This document shows positions 1-9,117 of a DNA stretch of 64,000 bases, piece by piece (the stretch's first letter is position 1; the number at the start of each line of letters is the position of its first letter). The stretch is taken from the NCBI RefSeq assembly GCF_030908625.1, contig NZ_CP133133.1:124001-188000 (forward strand), in the 5' to 3' direction. The position numbers were made by a program, and so were the translations under genes. The notes below the pieces were generated by a model, which ran no database searches, was not told the origin of the DNA, and saw only the letters and a list, made by a program, of their open reading frames with translations. Source of the DNA: Paludicola sp. MB14-C6 (lineage in GTDB: Bacteria > Bacillota > Clostridia > Oscillospirales > Ruminococcaceae).

Positions 1-1218
1 GCAACAAAGGATTTATTAACTTATCTTGTTTGGAATACAAATTTAACTGAAATGGGCAACTTTGAATGTTCGGATCAAGTTGCAAATACATTGCAATTAA
101 TGACAAGACGCTCTACGTTGGCAAATTTCTTTCATTTTCCTACTGATTGTCCACATAGAGAAAAAAATGGCTGGACAGGTGATGCGGCATTATCCTGTGA
201 ACATACGCTTATAAATCTTACTCCTGAAAAATGTTATAGACAATGGCTTGATTGTATTAGAAAAGCGCAAGATAAAAACGGTGCATTTCCTGGAATTGTT
301 CCAACAGGCGGTTGGGGATTTCATTGGGGTAATGGACCGGGATGGGATTCAATTATTACTTATCTTCCATATTTTATGTATAAATATAGGGGAGATATAG
401 AGGTATTACGAGAAAATTCAGACTCAATTCATAGGTATATAGAGTATATGAAAACTAAAATAAATGATGATGGTTTATTTGCATATGGGCTTGCCGATTG
501 GTGTTCACCAAAACGTCCTGCAGAGGATCCAAAAACTCCACTAGAGGTTACTGATTCTATTATTTGTATAGATATTTGTGATAAAGCTTCTTTTATTTTT
601 GAGATAATAGGAGATTTTGAACGTAGGGATAATTCAAAATCTCTAGCAAAAGCTACTAGAAATTCGTTTAGAAAAAAATATGTAAATTCAGATAATATGA
701 CAGTGAGTTGTGAAACTCAAACAGCACAAGCAATGGCATTATTTTATAATATATTTACTCAAGATGAAGAAAAGCAAGCCTTTGTCCAATTGTTGAAGTT
801 AATAGATAAAGAAGATAAGCACATAGATTGTGGAATTTTTGGCGCAAGAGTAATATTCCATGTTTTATCAAAATTTGGTTATAGTGATTTAGCTTATTAT
901 ATGATAACAAGAAAGGAATATCCAAGTTATGGCGCGATGATTGATTATGGGAATACAACACTAGGGGAGTTCTTTGAAAATATAGGTTCATATAATCATC
1001 ATTTTTATGGTGATATTAGTAATTGGTTTATCACTGATGTTTTGGGTATAAAGCTAAATCCTACATGCAAAAATGCAAATGAAATAATTATAAGTCCTTC
1101 ATTTATTTTTTCATTGCAATATGCAAAAGGATATCACAATGCTCCAGCTGGAAAGATATCCGTTGAATATAAAAAATCGGTGATGAAATTGAATTGGATA
1201 TTTCAACACCAAAATTAA
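1..1218 (+). CDS. Alpha-L-rhamnosidase (GH78), 5' end outside window, C-terminus frameshifted
   Basis: The frame is open from base 1, so the N-terminus lies outside the window; 405 residues are visible. They form the GH78 (alpha/alpha)6 catalytic barrel and part of the C-terminal beta domain. The family signature TDCPHREKNGWTGD at 142-183 carries the Asp, Glu and Asp that match the catalytic acid region of GH78, and TTLGEFFE near 957-980 supplies the second conserved Glu. The enzyme removes terminal alpha-L-rhamnose from plant glycosides or pectin side chains. The frame ends at 1218, but reading one base back after the A6 run at 1171-1176 continues a sensible C-terminus (GDEIELDISTPK onwards) to a TGA at 1323-1325. 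A seventh A would restore the full protein, so this is a one-base deletion or a sequence error. A URO-D gene follows in the same direction. Confidence 0.85.
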   Translation, partial: ATKDLLTYLVWNTNLTEMGNFECSDQVANTLQLMTRRSTLANFFHFPTDCPHREKNGWTGDAALSCEHTLINLTPEKCYRQWLDCIRKAQDKNGAFPGIVPTGGWGFHWGNGPGWDSIITYLPYFMYKYRGDIEVLRENSDSIHRYIEYMKTKINDDGLFAYGLADWCSPKRPAEDPKTPLEVTDSIICIDICDKASFIFEIIGDFERRDNSKSLAKATRNSFRKKYVNSDNMTVSCETQTAQAMALFYNIFTQDEEKQAFVQLLKLIDKEDKHIDCGIFGARVIFHVLSKFGYSDLAYYMITRKEYPSYGAMIDYGNTTLGEFFENIGSYNHHFYGDISNWFITDVLGIKLNPTCKNANEIIISPSFIFSLQYAKGYHNAPAGKISVEYKKSVMKLNWIFQHQN

Positions 1219-1359
1219 TGATAGGTAGTGTTAAGTTACCAAAGGGATATATATTTAAAAATGATGGTGCTTTTGAAAAGTTAATTTCTGAGGTGCAAGA
1301 TAAAACAATAGTTGTTAAAAGATGAATTATATTAAGTAGGAAAGGATTGTTTTTTTAGT

Positions 1360-2478
1360 ATGACACTTAGAGAAAATGTTAATGCAATTTTACATTATAA
1401 AAATTACAATAAAATGCCAGTTGTTTCATTTGGATTTTGGAATGAAACAGTAGACAAATGGGCAATTGAGGGACACATTACAGAAAAAGAAGCTTACAGC
1501 TATAAAACACAGGGCGATAATTCAGAAGGTGATCGTTCCATAATGAGAAAATTAGGGTTTGATTTCAATTGGAACTCTTGTGTAAGTTCAAATTGTACAT
1601 TGTCACCTTTATTTGAAATTGAAGTTTTACAAGAATTTCCTGATGGTAGTCGAAATATTCGTAATCCTCAAGGCCTAATATGCAAGGATAAGCCAGGTGT
1701 TACAACTATTCCAGCCGAAATTGGAACATCATTAGTAGATAGAAAGTCATGGGAAGAATTATATCTTCCTAGATTTAAGATGTCAGCTAATAGAGTAGAT
1801 ATTAATCGAATAAAAAAGCTTCCAAAATCTAACGAAAGGGAAATACCATTGGGGTTACATTTGGGCTCGTTAATGGGAGAGATGCGAAATATTTTGGGGG
1901 TAGAACATTTAAGTTATCTACAAGCTGATGATGAAGAACTTTATATTGAAATTGTCAATACCATGTGTGGCCTTTGCTATGATTGTGCAAAACTTGCATT
2001 AGAAACAAATTCCGACTTTGACTATGCTCATTATTGGGAAGATATTTGTTTTAAAAATGGACCATTGGTAATACCTTCTATGTTTGATGAAATTGTAGGT
2101 CCTTGGTATAAAAAGATAACTGAACTTGTTAACTCTCATGGAATTGATATAATTTCAGTTGACTGTGATGGTTTGATTGATAGTTTAATACCGATTTGGC
2201 TTAAAAACGGTGTAAATACTATGTTCCCAATTGAAGTTGGAACATGGAATGCTTCAATTAAACCTTGGAGAGAAAAATACGGAAATGAAATACGTGGTGT
2301 AGGAGGCATGAATAAAACTGTTTTTGCATGTGACAAAGCAGCTGTTGATAAAGAAGTAGCCCGTCTAAAGTCGTTAATATCACTAGGAGGGTATATACCT
2401 TGTCCAGACCACAGAATTGCTCCCGATGCAAAATTTGAACTTGTTCAATATTATTGTAATAAAATGCAAAATATATAA
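1360..2478 (+). CDS. URO-D superfamily protein (uroporphyrinogen decarboxylase-like), copy 1
   Basis: 372 residues with the URO-D (beta/alpha)8 pattern. Seen: an opening TLRENVNAILHYKNYNKMP resembling the usual start of these proteins, a central AHYWEDICFKNGP, then SVDCDGLIDSLIPIW and a C-terminal GGMNKTVFA. True haem-pathway HemE is unlikely, because the HemE N-terminal arginine signature is absent and the neighbours are glycosidases. Members of this superfamily in such places are usually annotated as corrinoid or coenzyme M methyltransferase-like (MtaA/CmuA). This copy has no HxCG zinc motif, having DCDG at that place, so its chemistry is open. A GGAAAGGA ribosome binding site near 1338-1345 lies rather far from the ATG. 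It follows the rhamnosidase and is probably co-transcribed with it. Confidence 0.75.
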   Translation: MTLRENVNAILHYKNYNKMPVVSFGFWNETVDKWAIEGHITEKEAYSYKTQGDNSEGDRSIMRKLGFDFNWNSCVSSNCTLSPLFEIEVLQEFPDGSRNIRNPQGLICKDKPGVTTIPAEIGTSLVDRKSWEELYLPRFKMSANRVDINRIKKLPKSNEREIPLGLHLGSLMGEMRNILGVEHLSYLQADDEELYIEIVNTMCGLCYDCAKLALETNSDFDYAHYWEDICFKNGPLVIPSMFDEIVGPWYKKITELVNSHGIDIISVDCDGLIDSLIPIWLKNGVNTMFPIEVGTWNASIKPWREKYGNEIRGVGGMNKTVFACDKAAVDKEVARLKSLISLGGYIPCPDHRIAPDAKFELVQYYCNKMQNI

Positions 2479-2629
2479 TTATTATAATTAAGAGTATTTT
2501 TGTTTCTTTGAATCCCAAAAATATAACACGAGAAATTAAATTCAATTACATGCTGGGTGTTTATTTCAAAATGGTCTTGTTATAAAGGATTTTAGCAATG
2601 CAGTGTTTTTATCCTACTAAAAAAATTCA

Positions 2630-2833
2630 TTGATTAAAAAGATTTATACCATCCAGGTGTTGCCAAATTGTAGTTGCACCCATATTAACACAAATTGGAG
2701 CAAATGGAATATAGAAAATGAGAAGGTGAATTATACTTTTATTGTGCCAAGTGGATGTAAAGCAACAATCATTTTAAATTCTGAAACATACAAAGTGGAC
2801 GAAGGCCGCCATAACTATATATTTGATATGTAA
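2630..2833 (+). pseudogene. Remnant of a GH78 rhamnosidase C-terminal domain
   Basis: A 67-codon frame beginning at TTG. Its last half (VNYTFIVPSGCKATIILN, then YKVDEGRHNYIFD) looks like the final beta-sandwich strands of GH78 enzymes, where a sentence like VPSGCKATIILNGETYEVG closes the protein. No ribosome binding site or catalytic domain precedes it, so I read it as the tail of a lost rhamnosidase gene between two URO-D genes. The intervals 2479-2629 and 2834-2936 hold nothing else I can recognise. Confidence 0.5.
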
Positions 2834-2936
2834 TACAGAATTTTCTCTATTATATTATAATCTTTTAGTATTGATCTTGTCTTGTCTATAGAGTGATTTA
2901 TTTTTTGAAAGAATTATATAAACTAAAAAGAAAAGC

Positions 2937-2976
2937 ATGTATATGATACAACAAGCAAAGTGGATTACTTGTGGCA
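2937..2976 (+). repeat. 40-bp direct repeat, copy A (start of a lost GH78 gene)
   Basis: Bases 2937-2976 are identical to 4540-4579, which encode the first 13 residues (MYMIQQAKWITCG) of the intact rhamnosidase. After the repeat the frame runs on as unrelated sequence and stops at 3018-3020, giving a 27-codon stub. This is either the decayed start of a second rhamnosidase or the scar of a recombination between paralogous cassettes. The following stretch to 3182 has no other recognisable content. Confidence 0.85.
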
Positions 2977-3182
2977 ATCGCAAGTTAAACCAAATTGTAC
3001 TTATAATTAAAAATTCATAAATATCTACACAGTAAAAGCAATATCTAACTGTGATTCAAATAGTCAAAACTATAAAAGATTATTAAAAGTTTACAGTTTT
3101 TTCTATTATAGATAAAATTCATTTAGAATATTTGAAAGGTAAGTATGATATAGTTCCTATCTATATCATACAAGGAATAACT

Positions 3183-4178
3183 ATGAATAATCAAGAAAGA
3201 CTAAAGGCCTTATTTAATGGTGAAAAAATTGATCGATTACCTGTAATAGAATGGGCATCTTGGTGGGACATAACTACAAATAATTGGAAAAAAGAAGATC
3301 CGAGTTGCCCTTTAGACCAACAACAGTTGTTTAATTACTTTGGATTGGATTGTCATTACCAATATTGGGTTAATCTCAATGATGGACACCTACCACAACC
3401 AGAATGGCATGGTGCACCACTAATTAACAATGAAACGGATTTCGAATCTATTTTGCCCCATCTGTTTTCTAAACAAAGTATTAAAAATCTGCGTAAATGG
3501 TTAATATGCTTAAAATCAAAACACGATAACGGAGAAGCCATTGTATGGTTTAGTTTAGAAGGGTTCTTCTGGTTTCCACGTACTTTATTTGGAATAGAAA
3601 ACCATCTATATGCATTTTACGATTACCCAGAATTAATGCATGAAATTAATACACGTCTTGTAAAATATTATAAAGAAGTAATTAATACCATTTACGAAAT
3701 ATTAACACCAGATTTTATGAGTTTTGCGGAAGATATGTCTTATAATCACGGACCAATGATTTCAAAAAACTTATATAATGAATTTATGGCACCTTATTAT
3801 AAACAAATTATTCCGTTGATTAAACAGCATGGCACAAAAGTTCTAATTGATACAGATGGGGATGTTGAGCCTCTCATTCCGTGGTTTAAAGAGGTTGGCA
3901 TTGATGGCGTTTTACCTCTTGAAAGACAAGCTGGAGTTGATGTTAACAGAATCAGAGAAAAATATCCAGATTGGATTATGATGGGTGGATACGATAAAAC
4001 AATTATGTGTAAAGGTGAAATCGCAATGCGTGAGGAATTTGAACGAATTTTACCTGCAATGAAATCAGGTAAATATATTCCTTCAGTTGACCATCAAACC
4101 CCACCAGATGTTTCTTTAGAAAATTATAAAGAATATGTGAAACTTTTAAAAGAATACGCTATTAAGGCATGTATGTAA
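3183..4178 (+). CDS. URO-D superfamily protein, copy 2
   Basis: 331 residues. I chose the ATG at 3183 because ACAAGGA lies just upstream and MNNQERLKALFNGEKIDRLP is a typical URO-D start; the frame is open further up to 3132. Seen: FAEDMSYNHGPMISKNLYNEF in the middle, LIDTDGDVEPLIPWF, and MMGGYDKTIM, followed by a C-terminal SVDHQTPPDVSLENY. The IDTDGD and SVDHQTPP motifs are shared by a branch of URO-D proteins found beside carbohydrate genes; their substrate is not established. No HxCG zinc motif is present. It differs strongly from copy 1, so this is not a recent duplication. Confidence 0.75.
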   Translation: MNNQERLKALFNGEKIDRLPVIEWASWWDITTNNWKKEDPSCPLDQQQLFNYFGLDCHYQYWVNLNDGHLPQPEWHGAPLINNETDFESILPHLFSKQSIKNLRKWLICLKSKHDNGEAIVWFSLEGFFWFPRTLFGIENHLYAFYDYPELMHEINTRLVKYYKEVINTIYEILTPDFMSFAEDMSYNHGPMISKNLYNEFMAPYYKQIIPLIKQHGTKVLIDTDGDVEPLIPWFKEVGIDGVLPLERQAGVDVNRIREKYPDWIMMGGYDKTIMCKGEIAMREEFERILPAMKSGKYIPSVDHQTPPDVSLENYKEYVKLLKEYAIKACM

Positions 4179-4189
4179 TATTCCAATTG

Positions 4190-4408
4190 CGGGCAGATTT
4201 ACATTTAGAGGATGTATATCGACACTAGGTCCTTTGGCATATGGCACCGCCAAATGAGGTTACAGAGTATTGCAAGAAGACACTTGAAATAATTATGCCA
4301 CACAGAGGATATCATTTTGCACCAACCCATGCTATTCAGGATGACAGTCCATCTGAAAATATTGTTGCCATGTACCAGGCGACACATACATATGGAGTAT
4401 ATAGATAG
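4190..4408 (+). pseudogene. Decayed C-terminal fragment of a third URO-D protein
   Basis: Two frames together read as a URO-D tail. The first gives FRGCISTLGPLAYGT and ends in a stop; the second, joined near 4245, gives PNEVTEYCKKTLEIIM, then FAPTHAIQDDSPSENIVAMY, and stops at 4406-4408. Motifs of the type GTPEEV and FAPSHNIQPDVPPENIVAMY close many URO-D proteins. No start or catalytic core precedes it. 4409-4539 holds only the ribosome binding site GGAAAGGA of the next gene. Confidence 0.65.
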
Positions 4409-4539
4409 ATGATATGAGTTATCTTAAATAAGCAACATATAACTTATTACATATAAATAGTATTTTAATTATTAAGTTGCTAGCACTAGATGTTAGCGGG
4501 AATAATTTTATATAAACCTGCGTATTTGGAAAGGAAAGA

Positions 4540-4579
4540 ATGTATATGATACAACAAGCAAAGTGGATTACTTGTGGCA
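4540..4579 (+). repeat. 40-bp direct repeat, copy B (start of intact GH78 gene)
   Basis: Identical to 2937-2976. This copy forms codons 1-13 of the intact rhamnosidase and is preceded by GGAAAGGA at 4529-4536. Confidence 0.85.
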
Positions 4580-6717
4580 GTGATTGTGAAGCACCTGTCA
4601 TAAAGAAAACAATTGTTCTTGATAACCCACTGTCGGGTGAAATTGACATTACCGGTCTTGGATACTTTGAACTATATATGAATGGTAGACGAGTATCGGA
4701 TGATTACCTTGTTCCAGCTCTCAGCGATTACCAAAAACGGAGCTTATCAAAGTTAACCTATCCGATTTCAGATACTTTTACTCATAGAATTTATTATATG
4801 AATTATGATTTGACCTCATATCTTTGCGATGGAGAAAATGTTTTGGAAATCATGCTGGGAAACGGTTGGTATCGTCAATACGAACGTGTGGCTGAAGGAG
4901 AATTATCATTTGGAGATGAACTTAAAGCCCTGTTCTCTGCCACTTTTTTAAGCCATTCCGGTAGTAAGGTTGTTGTAAACTCTGACGGATCTGAAACATA
5001 TACACCTTCCTTTATAATATATAGTAATATTTTTATTGGTGAAGTGCAGGATGCAAGATTAACAAATGACGAAACAGTAACTTCCCATAAAGTTACTGTT
5101 TTACCTGATCCTGATGCGCAACTTATGCTTCAAACTTGCCCTCCAGACAGAATCGTCCGTACAATAGTTCCAAAACTAATTAAGTCAACAGCTTCTTTGA
5201 AAATATATGATGCAGGTGAAAATATCAGTGGTTGGGTTCGGGTAAAAGCAACAGGAAAAGAGGGAGATCATATAAAGCTTCGATTTTCAGAAGAAATTGA
5301 TGAGAACGGAATGCTCGATTTTTCATCAAGCGGAGTAAATCAGATTCAGACAGATACATTTATCTGCAATGGAAAGCCACAAGTTTTTCAGCCGAAATTT
5401 GTATTTCACGGATTTCGGTATTTCGATATTTCTGGAAACTCAGATGATCTGCTTGCAGCAGTGGTCAATTCAGATGTATCCATAACATCCGAATTTGATT
5501 CGGATAATATTGCGCTGAACTGGCTTTACGATGCCTATATTCGTACACAACTTGCCAATATGCATAGTGGTGTTCCATCGGATTGTCCACATCGTGAACG
5601 ACTTGGATATACTGGCGATGGACAAATTACTTCTGATAGTGCAATGCTTCTGTTAAACAGCAACACATTTTATGAAAAATGGATTTATGACATTTTGGAC
5701 TGTCAAGATGTCGTAAGTGGACATATTCAGCATACTGCTCCGTTTATGGGGGGCGGTGGTGGACCCGGCGGATGGGGGTGTGCAGTTGTTGTTGTTCCTT
5801 ATGTACATTATCGACATTTCGGCGATCGTGACTTACTGAATTATTGTTATTCTTATATGAAAAAATGGGTTAATTATATGATGGACCACAGTGAAAACTA
5901 TCTTGTAGTGCGTGAGGAGGATAAAGGTTGGTGCCTTGGCGACTGGGCTGCGGTTGATGAAATTTCTATTCCAGAGCCTTTTGTGAACTCCTGCTATTTT
6001 ATTAAATCGTTATTAATTCTTGTAAAAATTTCGAAAATTCTTGAGAAGCCTGATGATACGAAAAGCTATATTGCATACATAGCGAAAGTAAAAGAAGCCC
6101 TTGTTGATAATTATTTTGATGACAATACCGGAAGCTTTTGCCAAGGTGACCAGGGAGCGGATGCCTATGCACTTGATATATGTCTGTTAGACGATAATCG
6201 TACAATTTTAAATCTCGTTGCAAAATATGAAGCGTTAGGATATTTTGATACAGGTTTTTTGGGAACCGATATTCTAATTGACGTTTTATTTCGCTATGGG
6301 CACGGAACACTTGCCTTTAACTTATTAACAAGCGATAAAATGGGTTCCTACTCATGGATGAAACAACACGGTGCAACAACACTATGGGAATACTTTGATG
6401 GGCGTTGCTCTCACAATCACCCAATGTTTGGTGCACCTGTTCGACAGTTGTTCTATAGATTTCTTGGAATCCAACAAATTGAAACATCTGTAGCATTTAA
6501 AAATGTTATCATTTCGCCTGTGATTCCAGAAGGACTTAATAGTGCCTGCGGTAAGATAAGCACATTACACGGTGATATTTGTGTATCATGGTATAAAGAT
6601 GACTGTGATGTAAATTTAGAAGTTAAAATACCCAAAAATGTTAATGCAATATTTAGTTACAAAGGAAAAGATATTGCTTTACATACAGGAATGAATACGG
6701 TGATCTTCAAAAAATGA
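4540..6717 (+). CDS. Alpha-L-rhamnosidase (GH78)
   Basis: 725 residues, a complete GH78 enzyme without a signal peptide, so it probably acts in the cytoplasm on imported glycosides. N-terminal beta domains (residues about 1-320) include GLGYFELYMNGRRVSDDYLVP and GNGWYRQYE, both typical of the family. The catalytic barrel carries SDCPHRERLGYTGDGQ with Asp348, Glu353 and Asp360, spaced exactly like the catalytic residues described for GH78 enzymes, and TLWEYFDG with Glu617 as the candidate general base. The C-terminal domain ends in GMNTVIF. The start ATG has a GGAAAGGA site 3-10 bases upstream. It is the last of the first GH78/URO-D series. Confidence 0.92.
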   Translation: MYMIQQAKWITCGSDCEAPVIKKTIVLDNPLSGEIDITGLGYFELYMNGRRVSDDYLVPALSDYQKRSLSKLTYPISDTFTHRIYYMNYDLTSYLCDGENVLEIMLGNGWYRQYERVAEGELSFGDELKALFSATFLSHSGSKVVVNSDGSETYTPSFIIYSNIFIGEVQDARLTNDETVTSHKVTVLPDPDAQLMLQTCPPDRIVRTIVPKLIKSTASLKIYDAGENISGWVRVKATGKEGDHIKLRFSEEIDENGMLDFSSSGVNQIQTDTFICNGKPQVFQPKFVFHGFRYFDISGNSDDLLAAVVNSDVSITSEFDSDNIALNWLYDAYIRTQLANMHSGVPSDCPHRERLGYTGDGQITSDSAMLLLNSNTFYEKWIYDILDCQDVVSGHIQHTAPFMGGGGGPGGWGCAVVVVPYVHYRHFGDRDLLNYCYSYMKKWVNYMMDHSENYLVVREEDKGWCLGDWAAVDEISIPEPFVNSCYFIKSLLILVKISKILEKPDDTKSYIAYIAKVKEALVDNYFDDNTGSFCQGDQGADAYALDICLLDDNRTILNLVAKYEALGYFDTGFLGTDILIDVLFRYGHGTLAFNLLTSDKMGSYSWMKQHGATTLWEYFDGRCSHNHPMFGAPVRQLFYRFLGIQQIETSVAFKNVIISPVIPEGLNSACGKISTLHGDICVSWYKDDCDVNLEVKIPKNVNAIFSYKGKDIALHTGMNTVIFKK

Positions 6718-6744
6718 GTAGCAAGTTATCCGAGCTTTGGCGGC

Positions 6745-6777
6745 AAAAAAGAGAGTGCTTCAATAGGGGCACTCTCT
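6745..6777 (-). terminator. Hairpin terminator, U-run on the minus strand
   Basis: AGAGAGTGC at 6750-6758 pairs with GCACTCTCT at 6769-6777. The T-run follows only when read on the minus strand (A6 at 6745-6750), so it fits an end of leftward transcription from the transposase. It may also slow rightward transcription after the rhamnosidase. The stretch 6778-7026 has no gene. Confidence 0.6.
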
Positions 6778-7026
6778 AAATATTTGCAGTGATTCCGTCA
6801 AAGGTTGGATAACTATCATTGGACTTAACTGCCGGAAGTTTTGCAATAACTATGGGAAAAGCAACTTTCCTTTTTTACAAAAATCAAGAAAGTCACTATG
6901 TTGATAATAGAATATTGCTTTGAAATCTTTCTTTTTTTGCTGTTGTTTTGCTAAAATAAGTACAGCAAAGCTAAGCTCAACCTAAAATTGAACTTTTAAA
7001 GACGGCTAAATCTTAGGATATTCAGT

Positions 7027-8023
7027 TTAGGCGAAAAGAGGAGGGGCAAGTCCTGTACGAACTAAACCATCAAAGCCACAGCTTTTGCAAACAGATGGCT
7101 TTCTGCCGAGAATTTTAGTTAAAATTTCTTCTGTGGAAAGTCTTTTGTTTTGTAAAATTGTGTTTGTCATAGTTTTGCATTTGTATAGATTGACCTGTTT
7201 CCCACGACTGGAAAGAAAACCAAAATGACGAATTTTCATAAACCCTTGTGGTAACACATGCATTAAAAATCTGCGAATAAACTCAGTAGCAGATAAATTC
7301 ATTTCTTTCCACTTGTTACAATCAGAGTAATCACGCCATTTAAAGGTTACATTTCCGTCTGCAAGTTTCAAAACTCTGTTGTTCGAAATAGCAACTCGGT
7401 GAGTGTATCTACCAAGATATTCAACTACATAAGCAGCAGTTTTAAAAGGTGGTTTGCAGTAAACTACCCATTGTTTGTTGTAGCAGATATTTAAGATATC
7501 CTGTGATATATCAAGCTTCAATTTTTAGAAAGTCCGCCCGACGGAACAATACAATGAATATGAGGATGAAAACTGAGGTTTTGCCCCATGTATGAAGTAT
7601 AGCCGTTAAACCAATATCACCACCAAGATATTTACTATCGTTTGATAATTCCTTTAAAGTTTCAGATACACACCCAAAGAGAAGATTGTAACAATCCTTT
7701 TGGTTTGAATAAATTATGCTGTTTAATTCACTTGGCACAGTAAAAACCACATGGAAATATCCAACGTTAAGCAAGTCAGACTTTCTTGCATCAATCCATT
7801 TTTCTTTTTTAAGCGTTTGACATTTAGGGCAGTTTCTGTTTTTGCAAGAGTTGTAGGACTGCTCTGTTTCGCCACATTTAGGGCAGGTATCGATATGACC
7901 ACCAAGTTTTGCGGTACGACAATCTAAAATTGAGTTTGCTGCTTTGTGCTGAACTAAAGATAGTTTGTGATTTTGGCGATATTGATCTATATGATTTTTG
8001 AAAACATCTTGAATCTCAACCAT
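7027..8023 (-). pseudogene. IS91-family transposase, frameshifted and internally deleted
   Basis: Reads leftward from an ATG at 8021-8023. The N-terminal half has the zinc-binding domain (CPKCGETEQSYNSCKNRNCPKCQ) and FHVVFTVPSEL typical of IS91/ISCR transposases. At the G4 run 7584-7587 the frame breaks: the next frame reads the expected HIH-containing core (QNLSFHPHIHCIVPSGGL), so one G is missing. The C-terminal half (YLGRYTHRVAISNNR, then FKWRDY and RRFLMHVLPQGFMKIRHFGF) resumes in another frame from about 7521. A block of roughly 60 residues between GGL and the C-terminal half is absent compared with the family. It cannot be active. Its start overlaps the end of the neighbouring recombinase. 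Confidence 0.88.
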
Positions 8024-8895
8024 TGTTACCACCAATTAATTTATCAAGAGGACTTTGGGTTTTCATAACATCAGTCATTGCAATCCTAAGATAACGCATA
8101 GTTGTCCACAAAGTAGCATGGCCCAAAATTCGCTGAATGAAAAAAAACATTTACTCCGTCTTCCATTAGATGTGTAGCGTAGCTGTGCCTTAATGTGTGT
8201 ATTGTTCCATATGTTTTAATTTTGGCTTTTTTATGATACTTTTTGAAAGCATCTTGCACTGCCCTTTCTGAAATATAGTTATCAGCGACTTTTTTGCGTA
8301 AATTATTATTTAAGAATAACCATCCGTCAGGGTGACTTGGTTGGTATTCTTTGAAATATCTGCGAAGCACCTCAAGGCTTGCTTTAGCCATAGGCACCCA
8401 CCTATCCCTTTGACCTTTACCTTGATATACAAAAAGCCGCATATTTTCACTATCGATATCTTTAATTCTTAGTTTTCTGACTTCGGATAATCTGAGTCCA
8501 GAGCCATAAGTTAGTGAAAAAATAGCTTTATATTTTATATTATCAATCACCGATAAAAACGCTACTATTTCGTCTCGTGTAAAAGCTGTTGGCACCTTTA
8601 TTGGGTCTTTTTTTCGTGGTAATCTTTTGTAGTTTAAGTTTTGTTCTAATGTTACCTCAAACAAAAATCTAAGTGCAGAGTTGTAGCCATTTATGCTTGC
8701 AGGCATTAAATCACCTTTATTAGTGAGATACTCAAGAAATATTCTGATTTCCTTTTCTCCCATTTCATCTGCCGGCTTTCCAAAGTGTCGCATAAATACT
8801 CCGCTTCGTGTGCAATACTCCTTTACAGTATCCTCACTTAGACCTCTCAACCTGATATCCATTGTTAACTTTTCTAAAATTTCTTCCTGTGTCAT
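8016..8895 (-). pseudogene. Tyrosine recombinase/integrase, frameshifted before the catalytic tyrosine
   Basis: The start is the ATG at 8893-8895, preceded by AAGGAG. The N-terminal core-binding SAM-like domain is followed by the catalytic domain with GLRLSEVRKL (Arg) and HTLRHSYATHL (HxxR). In the present sequence the frame ends at 8086 after nonsense residues. Removing one base from the eight-A run at 8140-8147 (plus strand) restores FIQRILGHATLWTTMRYL, with the late His and nucleophilic Tyr, and the protein then ends at 8016 overlapping the transposase ATG. Integrases paired in this way with IS91-type transposases are common in Clostridia. As it stands the gene lacks its nucleophile. Confidence 0.88.
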
Positions 8896-9031
8896 AAAAA
8901 AATCTCCTTGATTTGTATTTGTACAACTGTACATTTACATTCTAAAGGAGATGTAGTAGAATTAAAAGAAAACCACCGCCAAAAGGCATCTGTCAAGTAA
9001 AAGTAGACACAGACAATAACCACCACTATGC

Positions 9032-9067
9032 AAACCCTTGTTCAATGCGATATTGAACAGGGGTTTT
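9032..9067. terminator. Strong bidirectional hairpin
   Basis: AAACCCTTGTTCAAT at 9032-9046 pairs with ATTGAACAGGGGTTT at 9052-9066 over a five-base loop, with a single G-U pair. Short T-runs follow on both strands. It sits between the recombinase and a decayed gene. Confidence 0.7.
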
Positions 9068-9117
9068 GATAGTTTAAATTGTAAGATAATCTTTCCGTGT
9101 TAAAATATTTTACATAG

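Noticed and set aside
1360..2478. Haem biosynthesis gene hemE
   Set aside because: HemE-specific N-terminal arginine motif is missing and the surroundings are glycosidase genes, so only the superfamily is assigned.
4205..4649. Minus-strand frames of 60-76 codons
   Set aside because: They lie opposite the URO-D remnant and the start of the rhamnosidase and lack ribosome sites.
8985..9010. Inverted repeat TGTCAAGTAAAAGTAGACA as an insertion sequence end
   Set aside because: It looks like an IS terminal sequence, but no matching second end or transposase for it is visible.
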